64,000 bases of DNA, taken from assembly GCF_041146395.1 (NCBI RefSeq), contig NC_090995.1, positions 14,263,501 to 14,327,500 on the forward strand, written 5' to 3'. The first letter of the stretch is position 1; each line of letters opens with the position of its first letter. Source of the DNA: Eulemur rufifrons (lineage: Eukaryota; Chordata; Mammalia; Primates; Lemuridae). The notes beneath the pieces are model-generated. The model made no database searches. It saw nothing but the letters and a program-made list of their open reading frames with translations, and had not been told where the DNA came from. Made by a program: the position numbers and the translations under genes. Below are positions 38,885 through 50,515 of this stretch, piece by piece.

Positions 38885-39475
38885 AACAAGTCAAATGATG
38901 CCACAAGAGAACAACTGGACAAGTCCAGAATGAGGGACAATCTTAACAGACAACTGGCCCTGTCTCTTTAAAAAAATCAATGAAGTGACAAAAAAAAAAA
39001 AAAAAAATGGTGGGGACATGTGGGGAGGGGTGCCAAGAGACACAAGCAATGCAATTATTATACGTTGATTAGATGACCAAATCTAAAACACACTTTGGGA
39101 ACATTTAAGAAAATTTGATTATGAGCTAGATATTAGATGATAGTAGAAAATAATTATTAATTTGCTTATGCAGGATAATGGTCACATTACATAGGAGAAT
39201 GTGCTTATCCTTAGGAGATGCAAGGTGAGATATTTAGAGGGGAAATTTGTGAGCTACTTTCAAATGAGACACACACAGACACAACCCCGCCCCCACGCAC
39301 CACACACACATCCCTACACACACCCCAATATACTTGAGAGTTGAAGTGAATTTGGAAAAATGTTAACAATTGTTTAGTCTAAGTTGTGACTATGTTGGTC
39401 TTCACTGTACGGGTCTGAATTTTTACAAAACTTTAAAGATTTTTATAATAAAAAGTTAGAAAAGTTGCACAAAAA
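38885..39475 (+). repeat. Old L1-type 3' end, sense
   Basis: 'gcaggataatggtcacatta', 'ggagaatgtgcttatcctta', 'tgttaacaattgtttagtct' and 'cttcactgtacgggtctgaa', then 'ataataaaaagtt', match a well-known old L1M 3' terminal segment. It holds an A-run (38989-39007) and a CA-rich patch (39269-39327). Confidence 0.5.
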
Positions 39476-39479
39476 ATTA

Positions 39480-39585
39480 AATGTACTTAATGGCACTGGA
39501 TTCTACACTTAAAATAGTTAAAATGGTACATTTTATGTCATGTATATTTTACTGAAATTTTTTAAAAGTTGGAAAAAATCTTACA
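39480..39585 (+). repeat. Second L1M 3' end fragment
   Basis: 'gtacttaatggcactggatt', 'ctacacttaaaatagttaaa' and 'gtcatgtatattttactgaa' match the L1MA/MB 3' terminus. Confidence 0.6.
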
Positions 39586-40659
39586 TAAAGAGTAATCCTG
39601 TCTGAACCACAGTCAGTGCTGTCGATAAACTAGAGGTTGTGTCAGATCTCTAATTATTCATTTAAGGTTTTCCCAGATACCTGATCTTCAAGGAAGCACA
39701 TTCTAGACAATTAAAGACACTACCAGATGACTGCTCTGGAATTCTGACTTTTTTTTTGTTTGTTTTTTGTTTTTTTTAAATCAAATGGGAACAAAGAATT
39801 CTGACTTTTTCTCTCCAAGCAATGATACAAACACAGTCTAAATGAAATTCTATCACTGGATGGTGCAGATGGATATTTCAGCAAGAATTTGGTAGGAACC
39901 GTCAGTCCTAGTATATTTGGGTTTAATGGACAGTATATAGCTTTTGGGACCTCTTTTCCATTTCCGAGTTTTCCATGATAGATTGCACTTAGTATTTAGT
40001 TTGGGGTAAAGGGAAGCTAAAATGAGTTAAGTATCGGAAAAATTAAATTTATCTGTAAAAGAATTCCAAGTAGATATTACAAAAATTATGTGAACCACAG
40101 TTCAGAGGATATGAATAGATTCTAAAAGTATCCTGGGACATAACTGAGGTTCAACAAGTCAGGGCCAATTTCTCCCTAAAGACATTTAGGCTGAAGCCAT
40201 AATTATAGGCCGCTTTTAGTTCTGCTCGGAGCTCCTCCACGCACAAAGCTGTGGGGCACCGTAATTCTTACTCACGGTGACTGAAAATGAGAGCCTGGTT
40301 GGGCACAAAGGGCTGTGTCCTGCTAAGCCCAGTGCAAGGCGGAAGTGGCCAGGGTGGGTACAGGATGGCCCAAATCCCAGTCTTCACTGCGGACGGCCAG
40401 GGTGCTCCAAGTTCTGAAAAAACAACCCCAAATTCGGTCTTGTCAAGTGAGACGCACATCTGCACAAGCAGCACATGACCTGACAAAAACTAGGCTACGG
40501 ATACGAGACCAAAATTGACTTCTTTGCACGACAAAATCCTAAATAGAATAATGTATTGACCAAAAAAAAAAAAAAAATAGTGGCGACTGATCTCGGTTTG
40601 GTCCTGGATTTCTAGTTGTGCATGTGTCTGTGTGTAACTTCGATGAAGCCAATTAATGC

Positions 40660-40802
40660 CTCTATGATGCAGGTTCTCTGGGTGTAAAAATGTAAAAAAG
40701 ACCCCTAACCCATAAGGTTGTTACAAAGAGTAAGTGAAATGATATATATGAATTATTTAGCATGGTGCCTTGTGCACAGTAAGTGCTCAATTAATTTTTA
40801 TC
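40660..40802 (+). repeat. MIR SINE, sense
   Basis: 'acccataaggttgttacaaa', 'gagtaagtgaaatgatatat', and 'gcatggtgccttgtgcacag' followed by 'taagtgctcaatta' match the MIR 3' half. Confidence 0.65.
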
Positions 40803-40949
40803 ACTATCGTAATCATCTCAGACTTCGGCTCGGTTCATACTTGTTAACCACAGTGATACGGAACAACCTGAGGGAGACCCAGGGCTAAAATTCAACCCAC
40901 TCTTCGTGGCTGAGCAAAGGATACCGTGATCAGGCTAATGCCAAATACG

Positions 40950-41087
40950 ACTTCTAGAATCTAAGACAGGAATTTAAACCACAGGAGAGATACTCAGCCA
41001 CCACAATCATGGGAAATAAGTCTCTACTGTTTATAAACTACCCAGTCTGTGGTATTTTGCTATAGCCTCACAAGCGAACTAAGACAA
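40950..41087 (+). repeat. MaLR-type LTR 3' fragment
   Basis: 'tactgtttataaactaccca', 'gtctgtggtattttgctata' and 'gcgaactaagaca' match a MaLR LTR 3' end. Confidence 0.5.
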
Positions 41088-41164
41088 AAATGCATATGGA
41101 GATTTTGAGGATCGTGTTAAAAATGCTGATCCGGACGCAGTGCCTGGCATAGAGCCTGCAACGC

Positions 41165-41240
41165 TTCACTTCTTACGAGCCCCCAGGTGATGCCGATGCC
41201 ACTGCTGGTTCCTGGACCAAACTGCACGGCGAGGTGCTAG
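41165..41240 (+). repeat. MER5-type hAT 3' fragment
   Basis: 'gcccccaggtgatgccgatg' and 'ccactgctggttcctggacc' match the MER5 3' part. Confidence 0.5.
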
Positions 41241-42445
41241 GCGGCTGTGCAAGTCTGCTTCAATCATGTGCTTTTTCACCCAAAGTGTTCCCCCTCTTCC
41301 AAATTCAGCAAATATTATTATCTGCTGAACTAACATTCTAATGATGAATCACCATATTGAATTTAGAAAAGCATTAATAACTTTAAAAATAGGCAAGATT
41401 TTATATATCATTTGCAGAAGCACTATGTTCATTGGCTGCTTTTTATCTTTTTTAAACCTGAGAAACCGCCAATATGTTACCAGAATGCTTTCATAAGAAT
41501 GCACTTAAGCACAGGATAAGTGCTTATAATTCTAACTTCAGGGCTTTGGAACGTTGAACGTTTTAATAAAACAGACAATGGGACTGCAAGGGAAATTTGA
41601 CAATAATACCTTCCAAATCTTTAGTACTTAAGGTCATTCTCTGGTCAAGGGTATGAATATTTCGTGGAATCTCTACAGAGAAACACAAAGAGAAATTTTT
41701 CATTTCCTCCTGATCATCCTATCTGAGGGATGAGTAGAGCTCTATGGGCAGACCTTAGGTCTTTGTTGGACAAATACATAAACACGGAAATGTGAGCAAC
41801 TACGCGTGGAGCAGCATATAAGGGATCCCACCTTGCACAGTTGTCCTTGGGATATAGAAGCTTAAACCCAGAAGAGTGTTCTGGAGGTGAGCAGCGAATT
41901 GGGATGTTTCAGAACTCGTCCTTGCTCATCACTGTGTCTCTTGTGAGCTTTGCAAGTGGTTTACTCTTTATTTCCTTCTCTCTCCAATGGTAAGAATGAT
42001 GCTTATTGTATCTATATCATAAAGCTGTTGGAGGGGAGGCTGCAGGAACTTGGTAAGCTATAACATGCTATCCCCTTACAAATTATTTATAATTATGTTG
42101 AAGAGGAAGTATTGGATCTTAAAAACATAGTCAAGATGGAATCTGAACTGACAAGATGATCAAGTTCTCAGGCCCTTTCTCCCACTGGGTTTCATAACAG
42201 TCGGTCTGTTAACATTTGTATTTTCCACTGTAGAAATGCAAGACAGGATTCTCATCGAAGAAATAATGTTTCTCTCTATGCAGAATAAAATAGCATGCCA
42301 AAAGGTGAGGAAATAGAAAGAGCCTTTATGAAAGCTTTAATTTTAAAATGTTAGCTTCAGTTCTGAACCAAACTAAGTATGGAACTACATATGCCAAAAG
42401 GATTTTTCCCTCTCGTAACAGCTGCCTAACCAATTATATTACTAA
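41241..42445. other. Unassigned AT-rich intron
   Basis: No exon or confident repeat recognised. Confidence 0.4.
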
Positions 42446-42449
42446 TAAT

Positions 42450-43110
42450 TCTGGGTAGGTTAAAGATACAAAATCAAAAGCAAAACTATAACATTCTGCA
42501 AAACAGTATTGTTATGAACTCCAGAGAGGTAGGAATTTATTAAACAAAACACAAAAGTGCAAAGTGCAGACGCAAAGGCTGACATGAATTAAGCCATCAA
42601 AACTTCCAATTTCTGACCAGCAAAATCAATGTAGAGGAAATGAAAGAAGAATCACACACTGGGAGATAAGATTTTTCAACACAAGTAAGAGGAAAAGGAT
42701 TAATCAATACCCAAAGTAAATAAAATAATCCCATAACCTATAAGAAAAGGAAGAATAACTTAATTGAAAAAAGGGGAACAAGTCTTAATAGGTACTTCAC
42801 AGAAAGGAAATCTGAACGGCCAATAAAAGATGCTCAATCTGATTAGTTAATCGTGTGAGTAAGAATTAAAACCACAATGGGAGATCATTTATAACTCACC
42901 ACAGTAGGGAAAAAAAGTTTGTTAATATCTGTGTTGGGTGGGGCTGAGGGTCTGCCAGATCACTTATATGGTACGTCTCAGGGGCATGCATTGGTATACC
43001 TGCTTTGAAAAACAATTTGGCATAATCTATATACTTTTTTTGTGCTTCTGGGTTTGCATTTTTCATAAATTAAAGGAAACAAATATTTATTTTGTCTTTC
43101 TGCACAAATA
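42450..43110 (+). repeat. Old L1M ORF2 fragment, sense
   Basis: 'ggtacttcacagaaaggaaa', 'gaacggccaataaaagatgc', 'tgctttgaaaaacaatttgg' and 'cataatctatatac' follow L1 ORF2 in order with many stops. Confidence 0.6.
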
Positions 43111-43479
43111 TTTCATAGTATTTTCCTTTATTTTTATTATTTCCTTATTTCCAAATAAGTGATAAAGAAAAGTTATTCTCTGCGGAAGAATTACAACTAA
43201 AAAATGCAGGATGAATGATAGAATTGGAAAATCACCATTATGTGACCCTTAGTAAAAATATGTAGGTAGCTTTCATTAGTAGATGCTAAAACCTTTGGGT
43301 GAAGCTTGATGAGGAACCTTACAATGAAATGATTAGACTGAGACCACCTGAACCCACTGAAAGAGCTCAGACCTAAAATTGGGGCCATAGGAAGTTTAGG
43401 GCATCACATATTGAAAATTCTTACTTAGAAAAAAAATGAACCCTGTTTTAATGCAGTCAGTTTAGAGGGAATAGAGGAA

Positions 43480-43870
43480 TAGAAGTGTGGTACAACAGCA
43501 TGAGAGAAATCCGTCAAATTCAGAATGGGAGACATTTCAGGGTAATGTCCTTCAGGACCTGGTTTCTCCAACAAATCAAAGCATAGAAAGCAAAAAGAAG
43601 GAGGGGGGACTATTATAAAGTGGAAAAAAAAAGATTCCAGATGTAGAATAAGAAAACACAATATTATTTGAATTTCAATGGGTCAAACAAACTGTAAAAA
43701 GACAATCAATGAAATATGAATAATGACTAACTAGGTATTAGATGGCATTAAGAAATTGTTTTGTCAGGTATGATAATGTCATGATGTTTTCCTTTAAAAT
43801 AATATCGGATGAGATCCATTCTGAAGTGTTTGCAGGTGAAATGTGACATCTTATATTTGACATAACAAAA
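43480..43870 (+). repeat. Old L1M 3' UTR-like fragment
   Basis: 'gatggcattaagaaattgtt', 'tgtcaggtatgataatgtca' and 'gatccattctgaagtgtttg' resemble an L1M 3' region; possibly continuous with 42450-43110. Confidence 0.45.
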
Positions 43871-43874
43871 ACAA

Positions 43875-44930
43875 AGCTGTGAAGGTAACAGAAGCTAGTG
43901 TTTTTAATAAAGTATTAGTTATCAGGGTAGTAATGGAGAAGATGAGACCTGGGTTAACATCTGGATTTTGCCTCAGGTTTCAAAGGTGTCGCCATTCGCC
44001 AAGATGGGGGATACAGAAGCAATAGCAGTCTGCAGGGATTGAAATAAGGTTAAATCTGAATGTAGGTGTTAGATGTCACAAAGAGCCCATTTGAGTTCGG
44101 AGACCTAACTTATTAGTAGCAGCCATCACACCGTTGTGAAATTTCCTAAAATTTCCTCCAGAAATACTCAGGGGTCCAGTCACAGGTGTAATGAAGATAT
44201 CTGGATCAGTCTTTTTTGGGGGATGTTAGCAGGACAGATAAAACCAAAGGACAGAAAGACACTGGCAGTGGAGAGAGTGCAATTTTGCTGCAAGAGAAAA
44301 ATTAAATGAAGTTCGATGCATCTGGGTTCGACAGGAAAGTCGCAAGTCTGTTAGAGTGGAGATGGGTCAGGAAGTCTTCAGACAGTGGCAGTAAAGATGG
44401 ACAGAGGATGGAAGGGGTCTCAGAGGAGGGGAACATTGTTATAAGTGTCAAATAATGACCTGAATACAGCCGTGGAGAGTTCTAGCAGAAGGTTGCTACT
44501 ATTCTGGGTTCTCTGATAAGTGAGAGATAGATAAAGAGCTTAGCTTGAGTGCTATCAGGAAGGGAGTGAAAGAATCAATCTGTGAACAGACTGGCAGGGT
44601 AGAGCAGATCCTAGGTGATGGGATGAGAGTTCCAGAGAAAGGGTCAGTGTTAAAAAGCACAATGGGTGTGAACGAATGCTAGGAGAGGACAGAGATGAGA
44701 AGATGCGAGTGAGTTGGTCGGGGCCAGCCCTTCGGCTAGTGGCCAAGGAGCAGGGGAGGAGGACATGCTGGACAGGCTGCTTTTGAGGCTTCTGGGCAGA
44801 CCAGGTCCCAAGTGGTGCAAGAGCCTCATGAGGTTAACAATTTTTAGGCTCCACTTATCATTTAAAAGGAATGTAACTGAGAATGTATTTATCTCGTCTC
44901 TGAAGAATCTTCTTTCTCAGGCTGTTAAAG
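43875..44930 (-). repeat. Purine-rich segment, possibly antisense L2 body
   Basis: Long G/A-rich runs of the kind seen in antisense L2 ORF2 ('gagtggagatgggtcaggaa', 'gaggaggggaacattg'). No strong landmark, so this is tentative. Confidence 0.3.
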
Positions 44931-45100
44931 GAAAATAATACATCTGTGCTCTTTCCCCATTTGTGACATTTATTTTAAATTCATAATCAGTTTTATGATA
45001 TTCCTACCAGATACGTATTCGCATTTTAGGCACCACGTAGAACATACAGCAAAGATCCTCCGTCCCTGCAGCTAAGGGGTGAGAACTGTGTGTAATGTAC

Positions 45101-45243
45101 CTCAGATCGGTGGGCCTGGGAAGAAGTTTCCTTTTTCCATTAAAGTAGACTTCGAAATCTTCAGTCTTCAGCCTGTGGGCATAGTCGATGTACCCCGACA
45201 CCTCCTGCCCGTGAGAATTTCTGTCACGGATGAAGATCACGGA
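45101..45243 (-). CDS. CFAP299: CFAP299 internal coding exon (143 nt)
   Basis: Read on the minus strand, this exon gives an open frame of 47 codons plus two bases. It starts [15 protein letters not shown], continues through [10 protein letters not shown] and [10 protein letters not shown], and ends RPTDL. I recognise this as the middle of CFAP299 (C4orf22, DUF4464 family), a conserved cilia- and flagella-associated protein of about 230 residues, prominent in testis; from memory the exon covers roughly residues 113-160. The acceptor is a good pyrimidine tract ending in 'gtgccaccag' just before the TCC codon. The donor is GAG|GTACAT. The exon enters in phase 0 and leaves with two bases (AG), which the next exon completes to serine (AGC). 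There is no stop or frameshift. It has no catalytic motif that I can name; the molecular role of the family is poorly defined, and axonemal or sperm-flagellar function is family knowledge, not something seen here. MIR relics lie about 100 bp upstream. Confidence 0.93.
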
Positions 45244-45339
45244 CTGGTGGCACAGAAAATCAGAGAAGGAGAGAGGAAATGAATAAAAGTCACTTGAGTA
45301 AATTGTATGTAACCATAAAAGCCACAGTTGCTGAGTTTT

Positions 45340-45715
45340 GCCTGTGCCAGGCCCTACTCCAAGTGCTCATCCTCTCGTGGTTCCATCAGGAGGTCCTACT
45401 GTTTTCTCCTGACAGATGAAGAAATTTATAAAAAGTTCAGCAAGCATGTGATGTGCATTGACAGTCATTTTGTCTAACAGTATCAATAAATACCTCTTAC
45501 AGAGTTCTTTCTAAAGCCAGACATTATTTTAAGTACTTGAAATACAGTAATGTATTGCTTTCCCTTCAATCCTACTGTCTTTTCTGTTATAATTTTTAGA
45601 TAAGGACACTGAGGAACAAGAGAATAAGGACCTCACTCAAAGTCTCAGAGCTAACAAATGGCAAAACTGAGAGTCAAACTCGGGCTCAAGTGTCTGAGCC
45701 TCTAGCCATTCTATC
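45340..45715 (-). repeat. Two MIR relics, antisense
   Basis: 45340-45455 has 'gttttctcctgacagatgaa'. 45530-45715 has 'ggacctcactcaaagtctca', 'gagctaacaaatggcaaaac' and 'gagtcaaactcgggctcaag', the antisense MIR core. Their order suggests two copies 100-470 bp upstream of the CFAP299 exon. Confidence 0.65.
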
Positions 45716-45874
45716 CTTTTTCCCATTTGAACTCCCACGTTTTCCATGACAGAGCCGTGAAGGGGTCCCTTTATCTCATCACCGTAAGAGTCAAAAACTC
45801 CCTTTACAAAATTAACTCCATAGGTCAAAATTATATAAAATCATCTTCTTTAACATGTCTATCATTCATAGGAA

Positions 45875-46230
45875 TTCCTTCGTGAATACCACTGAGCACC
45901 CACTACGCTAGGCAGGGTTTTAGGTACAAAGAATACGACGGTGAACAAGACTCACGTTCTGCTCAGGGGAGACGGACATTGGCCCTGGAGACAACCACGA
46001 ACAGCTCTCGGTGAGTGTCATGAAGCAAACGAGGGAGACGAGTAACGAGAGGACGGTTTGCGAGTGGTGAAAGCTACTTTAAGCAATCAGGGAAGACTTT
46101 GAGGAGGTGACAGTTAAGCCGTGACTCGAAGGATGCGAAGTCAGTCACGTAAAGCTGTGGGACAGAAGCCTTTCTATCGGGCAAAGGGAACCAGTACGAA
46201 GGCTTTAAAGTGGAAACAAGGTAACGTAAA
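45875..46230 (-). repeat. L2 LINE relic, antisense
   Basis: 'cactgagcacccactacgct', 'aggcagggttttaggtacaa', 'gacggtgaacaagactcacg' and 'ggaagactttgaggaggtga' follow antisense L2. Confidence 0.7.
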
Positions 46231-46784
46231 TGGCAAAATTGTTGCCTTTCACCTTTCAAGCCAACTCTCAAGTTCCAAGGGAAAGGAGAAAAAAGAAAGA
46301 AAACCCTACTGTAATTGGAAAATTTCTTAATATATTTATTTGCAAATTCAGATCAAAGTATAGAATTTCATGACAAAGTTCTAGACTGGAAGAACCCATA
46401 CACAAGAAATTGTTTAATCGTTGGGCCTTTTGCTCAGTCAATTATAGGAAGCTGGATGACCTTAGGTGGTGGGGTTTCCAAAACAGAGAAGTTAGAAAAA
46501 TTGAGAAGATTCTTTTCTGCCAGTGTGCACCCAGGAAAACATGCACTAACAGTATTCCAATTAAAATTGGAAGAAGAGACAAAGTACAATTAGTTTTCAG
46601 TCTTCTGATAGGTTTCATCTCGTCTGCCTGCTCTGGCTGTCTGGCATTGACAGCTGAGAATACTGTGCTGAGAGGGACTCTCAGGCAAGTTCTTGGTTCG
46701 AGGGGAGAAAGTGTGATGGATTAGTGATACATCCCATAGATATGGCAGCAGGAACCGGCATTCACGGTTATTCTCGTGTGCAAT

Positions 46785-46792
46785 CTTATATA
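46785..46792. repeat. hAT target-site duplication, left (8 bp)
   Basis: cttatata; the right copy cttataca differs at one base. Confidence 0.75.
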
Positions 46793-47398
46793 CAGTGATC
46801 CTCAGCCTTTTTGGCACCAGGGACTGGTTTCATGGAAGATAATTTTTCCAAGGGGGGAGATGATTTTGGGATGATTCAAGCACATTACACTTATTATCCA
46901 CTTTATTTCTATTATTATTACATTGTAATATATATTGAAATAATTATACAACTCATGATAATGCAGAATCAGTGGAAGAAGTCCTAAGCTTGTTTTCCTG
47001 CAACTAGACGGTCCCAACTGGGGGTGATGGGAGACAGTGATTTACTATGGTCTCTGTACAGTCAAACCTGTCTGCTAAAGATAACCTGTATTTGCAGCTG
47101 CGCCCCAGCGCTAGCATCACCACCTCAGCTCCACCTCAGGTCATCAGGCATTGGAGTGTGCAACGTAGATCCCTCACATGCACAGTTTGCAGGCGGGTTC
47201 GTGCTCCTATGAGAAGCTAATGCCGTAACCCATCTGACAGGAGGTGGAGCTCAGGTGGGGATGTGAGAGATCGGGAGCAGCTGTAAATACAGAGGAAGCT
47301 TCATTTGCTTGTCTGCAGCTCACCTCCTGCTGTGTGGCCTGGTTCCCAACAGGCCACAAACTGCCACTGGTCTGTGGCATGGGGGTTGGGGACCACAG
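46793..47398 (+). mobile_element. Non-autonomous hAT-like DNA transposon, 606 bp (MER45-like?)
   Basis: The left end 'cagtgatcctcagcctttttgg' and the inverted right end 'gggttggggaccacag' form short terminal inverted repeats of CAGTGGTCCCCAACC type. They are flanked by 8-bp near-identical duplications, the size diagnostic of hAT. The interior has no open transposase frame. It carries an A/T-rich section (46890-46970) and a GC-rich right half. The same family, shortened, sits at 7463-7631. The family name is recalled, not checked. Confidence 0.82.
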
Positions 47399-47406
47399 CT
47401 TATACA
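47399..47406. repeat. hAT target-site duplication, right (8 bp)
   Basis: cttataca; pairs with 46785-46792 with one mismatch. Confidence 0.75.
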
Positions 47407-47782
47407 GATTGCAATCTTTATCCCTTTTCTTTTCACCCACATAACTCCACGTCAAATTAGAACTCATTTCTGCATGCTTTAAGCCATTTATTTTTTAGTG
47501 TCTGCAGCACAATTTCTAAACAAATAGTGACTCAAAGAGACTTCTTGAGACTCTCCCACTACAAACCAGTAACTGGTCCTGCTGCCCCTGCTTAAACAGG
47601 GGCATAAGCTGTAAGTATCAATATTTCATAGGTGTGTCTAAAGGTACATGACATCTTTTCACCACCAAGGCTGCTCCTGATGTTAAGCAAGTCAAAACGG
47701 GACAGAGAGGGGGGGAAAAAAACGTCCAAAATAATCCTCTACTTTCAAAATGGAATTCTACTAACAGAAAGAGAAAAATTCC

Positions 47783-47784
<2 letters not shown>

Positions 47785-47819
<35 letters not shown>
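47785..47819 (+). repeat. (TG)n microsatellite
   Basis: Seventeen pure TG units. Confidence 0.97.
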
Positions 47820-47823
<4 letters not shown>

Positions 47824-47899
47824 CTCTAAACAACAGACAGACCAGCCTTATTTTTCCAGCAGAATGCCAGATGATATTGTGACTGACCTTCCTCCTAAA

Positions 47900-48800
47900 A
47901 AAAAAATAAAATAGAGTTCTGGATAAAATCTAAAATAACTTATAAAATGCATTGATGCCTTGGCAAGGAAAAGGAATACTCAGAGTCCAAAAAATAAGTG
48001 AAAGCAGAACCCAGAGAGGAGAGCAGAACCTTAAAGTAATCTTTGACCTGCAAACGCTTGGCCAGCCTCAGGGAATTTGAGCGAGGATTTGCTGACCTTG
48101 TGGGGTGAGGGTGCAGGAAAGAAATTCCAGCCTTTCAGATACAGAGGCTAATAGGACTTACTGCCTCAATTTGAAGCTGGGAAATAAAAAAAAGAATGAA
48201 ATAATATCTTCACTTGTTCCAGAAAAAATAAGATTATACCAGAATTGTACATTGTACATTCAGAGAAAATTTTTTCCAGTGAGCAAAATACAGACATTCT
48301 TAGACCAAAAAAAAAAAAAAAAAAAAGAGGGATTTTAACAACAAACTCTTGATCAAAGAAATTATGCAGGACATATTTCAGGCAAAAGGAAGTGATTCTA
48401 GCCAATAAGTCAAAAATGAAAAGTAGAATTATAATCAAAGAAAGTAGTAAATACATAGGTAAATAGAAACAAATGTTGACTGTATAAAACAATAAAATAA
48501 CAGCTTCTCAAATAAAAAATGTCTGCAATAAACATGCACGTTTGGAAGGAGTGATAAGATTTAAAGTGTTTGGAATGCCCTTGAATTTTTCAGAATAAGA
48601 GCAGATATATCCATTAATTTTAGAATTTGATAAATATGTGTGTATAAACCTAGGACCATCATTAACAAATAAGAAATAGTTCACATGACCTTTAAATTAT
48701 TGGAGGGAAAAATAAAATGAGGAAAAAGCAAATAACTTAAATAGAAAGCAATAAAGAGTAAAATATAGAAAATGCAGGATAAATAAAAGACACAGAATGT
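47900..48800 (+). repeat. Old L1M fragment, left of the MLT1 insertion
   Basis: 'tgttgactgtataaaacaat', 'caggacatatttcaggcaa' and the A-rich body match old L1 5'/ORF2 sequence. An A-run lies at 48307-48325. Confidence 0.5.
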
Positions 48801-48804
48801 AATG

Positions 48805-49222
48805 ACAGGGTTTTAGGCTGGATTGTGTCCTCCTCAGATGTCAGTGTGGAAGCCCTGACCCCCAGCACCTCAGAATGTGACGGTATCTGGAGACAGAGCC
48901 TTGAAAGATGTGATTAAGTCACAAGGAGCCTGTGAGGTGCACCTAGTCCGATCTGGCTGACGTCCTTCTAAGAGGAGAAAACTTGGACACACAGAAAGAT
49001 ACCGTTGGCGCATGTGCACAGAGGAAAGATCAGTGAGGACACAGCAAGAAGACAGCCCCCGCAAGACTAGGAAGAAATGGTCTCAGAAGAAACCAGACCT
49101 GGAGGCACCTTCGACTGTCTTGGACTTGTATCTTCCAGAACTGTGAGGAAATAAAGTTGCATTGCTTAAGCCACTCAGCTTGTGGCATTTTGTTATGGCA
49201 GCTATAGAAAACTAATGCAGAT
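48805..49222 (+). repeat. MLT1-type (MaLR) solo LTR
   Basis: 'ggctggattgtgtcctcctc', 'cagaatgtgacggtatctgg', 'aaagatgtgattaagtcaca', 'gaagccctgacccccagcac', 'gagaaaacttggacacacag', and 'agccactcagcttgtggcat' with 'ttttgttatggcagctatag' are the full MLT1 order, sense. About 418 bp, the usual LTR length. Confidence 0.88.
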
Positions 49223-49224
49223 GG

Positions 49225-49715
49225 TAATAAGTTAAAATAATTAATTATAATAAACATAAATGACCAAGTAATTAAGTTAGAAGACAAAGATTATTAGAGT
49301 AGATACAAAAAAAATATGATGTAAAACATAAGGACTCTAAAAAGTTGAAAGTTAAATTATCAAAAACATTATATATATACTGAGAATTTCCATCCAAAAG
49401 AGAGCCGATACCAGTACATTAATATAAGACAAAACAGACTTTAATTCAAAAAGCATTACTAGAGATGGAGAGTCCCTGCAGAATAAAAGTTTCAATTCAT
49501 GGAACAATGTGACAATTCTAAACTAGAATGAAACTTTGAAAACACAGTGTTACAATATTTAGAGCACAAATTGATAGAAGTACAAGGATAAATAGACAAG
49601 GCATTATCACTGTGGTAAATTCATCTTTCTCATTAATTTCTAGAGTAAGCAAGAGAACAAATATATAAATATTATAGAATTAATATAGATCTTAAAGACT
49701 TGAAAATAAACTTGA
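49225..49715 (+). repeat. Old L1M fragment, right of the MLT1 insertion
   Basis: 'caaattgatagaagtacaag', 'gataaatagacaaggcatta' and similar A-rich text match L1 ORF2 5' sequence, and plausibly continue the element interrupted at 48800. Confidence 0.45.
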
Positions 49716-50129
49716 ATGCTCAGTGTTTACCTTAGGTAAGTATCAAAATTTCTTTACTCTTCAATATTCTTATGGGTAAAAACGACTGATGATCTCAAAT
49801 TATATACATTTGGCCATAATTTTACTATTTTACTTTACTATATATAGACCTCCCACATCAGCTGGACCCCCATTTCTACAGAAATCTGATTAAATTTATT
49901 TTATATCTCATGTCTCCAGCCCCATGAGAGTTAAGTGTCTGCTTTATGATTTTTGTGAATATTGTGTTTTCTAACGCCCATGATTTCTATCAGTCGAAGA
50001 GACAGATTGGTGGCAGCTTCTCCCATTCTCCAGACATCTGTCATATTAAAAACTCCTTTCTTCCTCAGCAATCTTCGTTGTCTCAATAATTGGATGTTTG
50101 TGAAACAAGCAACCAGACCTAGACTGTAA

Positions 50130-50285
50130 CCTAAACAATAATAGCATGATTATCCTCCCTTCATAAACGTGGGAGCTGAAAGCACTGGCACTTTGAGTAA
50201 CTGCCCGAGGACATGCAGCTGGAGGACAGGGCACCTCGATTCACATCCAGGTTGGCTTCTCGTGATGCTCACGTTCTTATCTACA
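50130..50285 (-). repeat. MIR SINE, antisense
   Basis: 'tgattatcctcccttcataa', 'gagtaactgcccgaggacat', 'gcagctggaggacagggcac' and 'gattcacatccaggttgg' follow antisense MIR. Confidence 0.6.
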
Positions 50286-50289
50286 GCAC

Positions 50290-50515
50290 GACACACAGAC
50301 CTGGATTCAGGGGCTGGCTCTGTCACCTACTTCCTGCGTGACACTGGTAAGTTAGTTATACTTTTTAAGGTCTAGTTTCCTCGATTATAAAATGGGTATA
50401 ATAACACCTGGGTTGGTGCATGAATTAAATAATTAAATATTTCTGCTAAGCGCTTAGCGATAACTGGCACGTGGTAAACACTAGATAAATCGTAACCATT
50501 ACTTTTTAAAACTTT
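50290..50515 (+). repeat. MIR SINE, sense, near full length
   Basis: 'ggctggctctgtcacctact', 'ggtctagtttcctcgattat', 'aaaatgggtataataacacc' and 'taagcgcttagcgataactg' cover the 5' half, core and 3' part of MIR in order. Confidence 0.78.
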
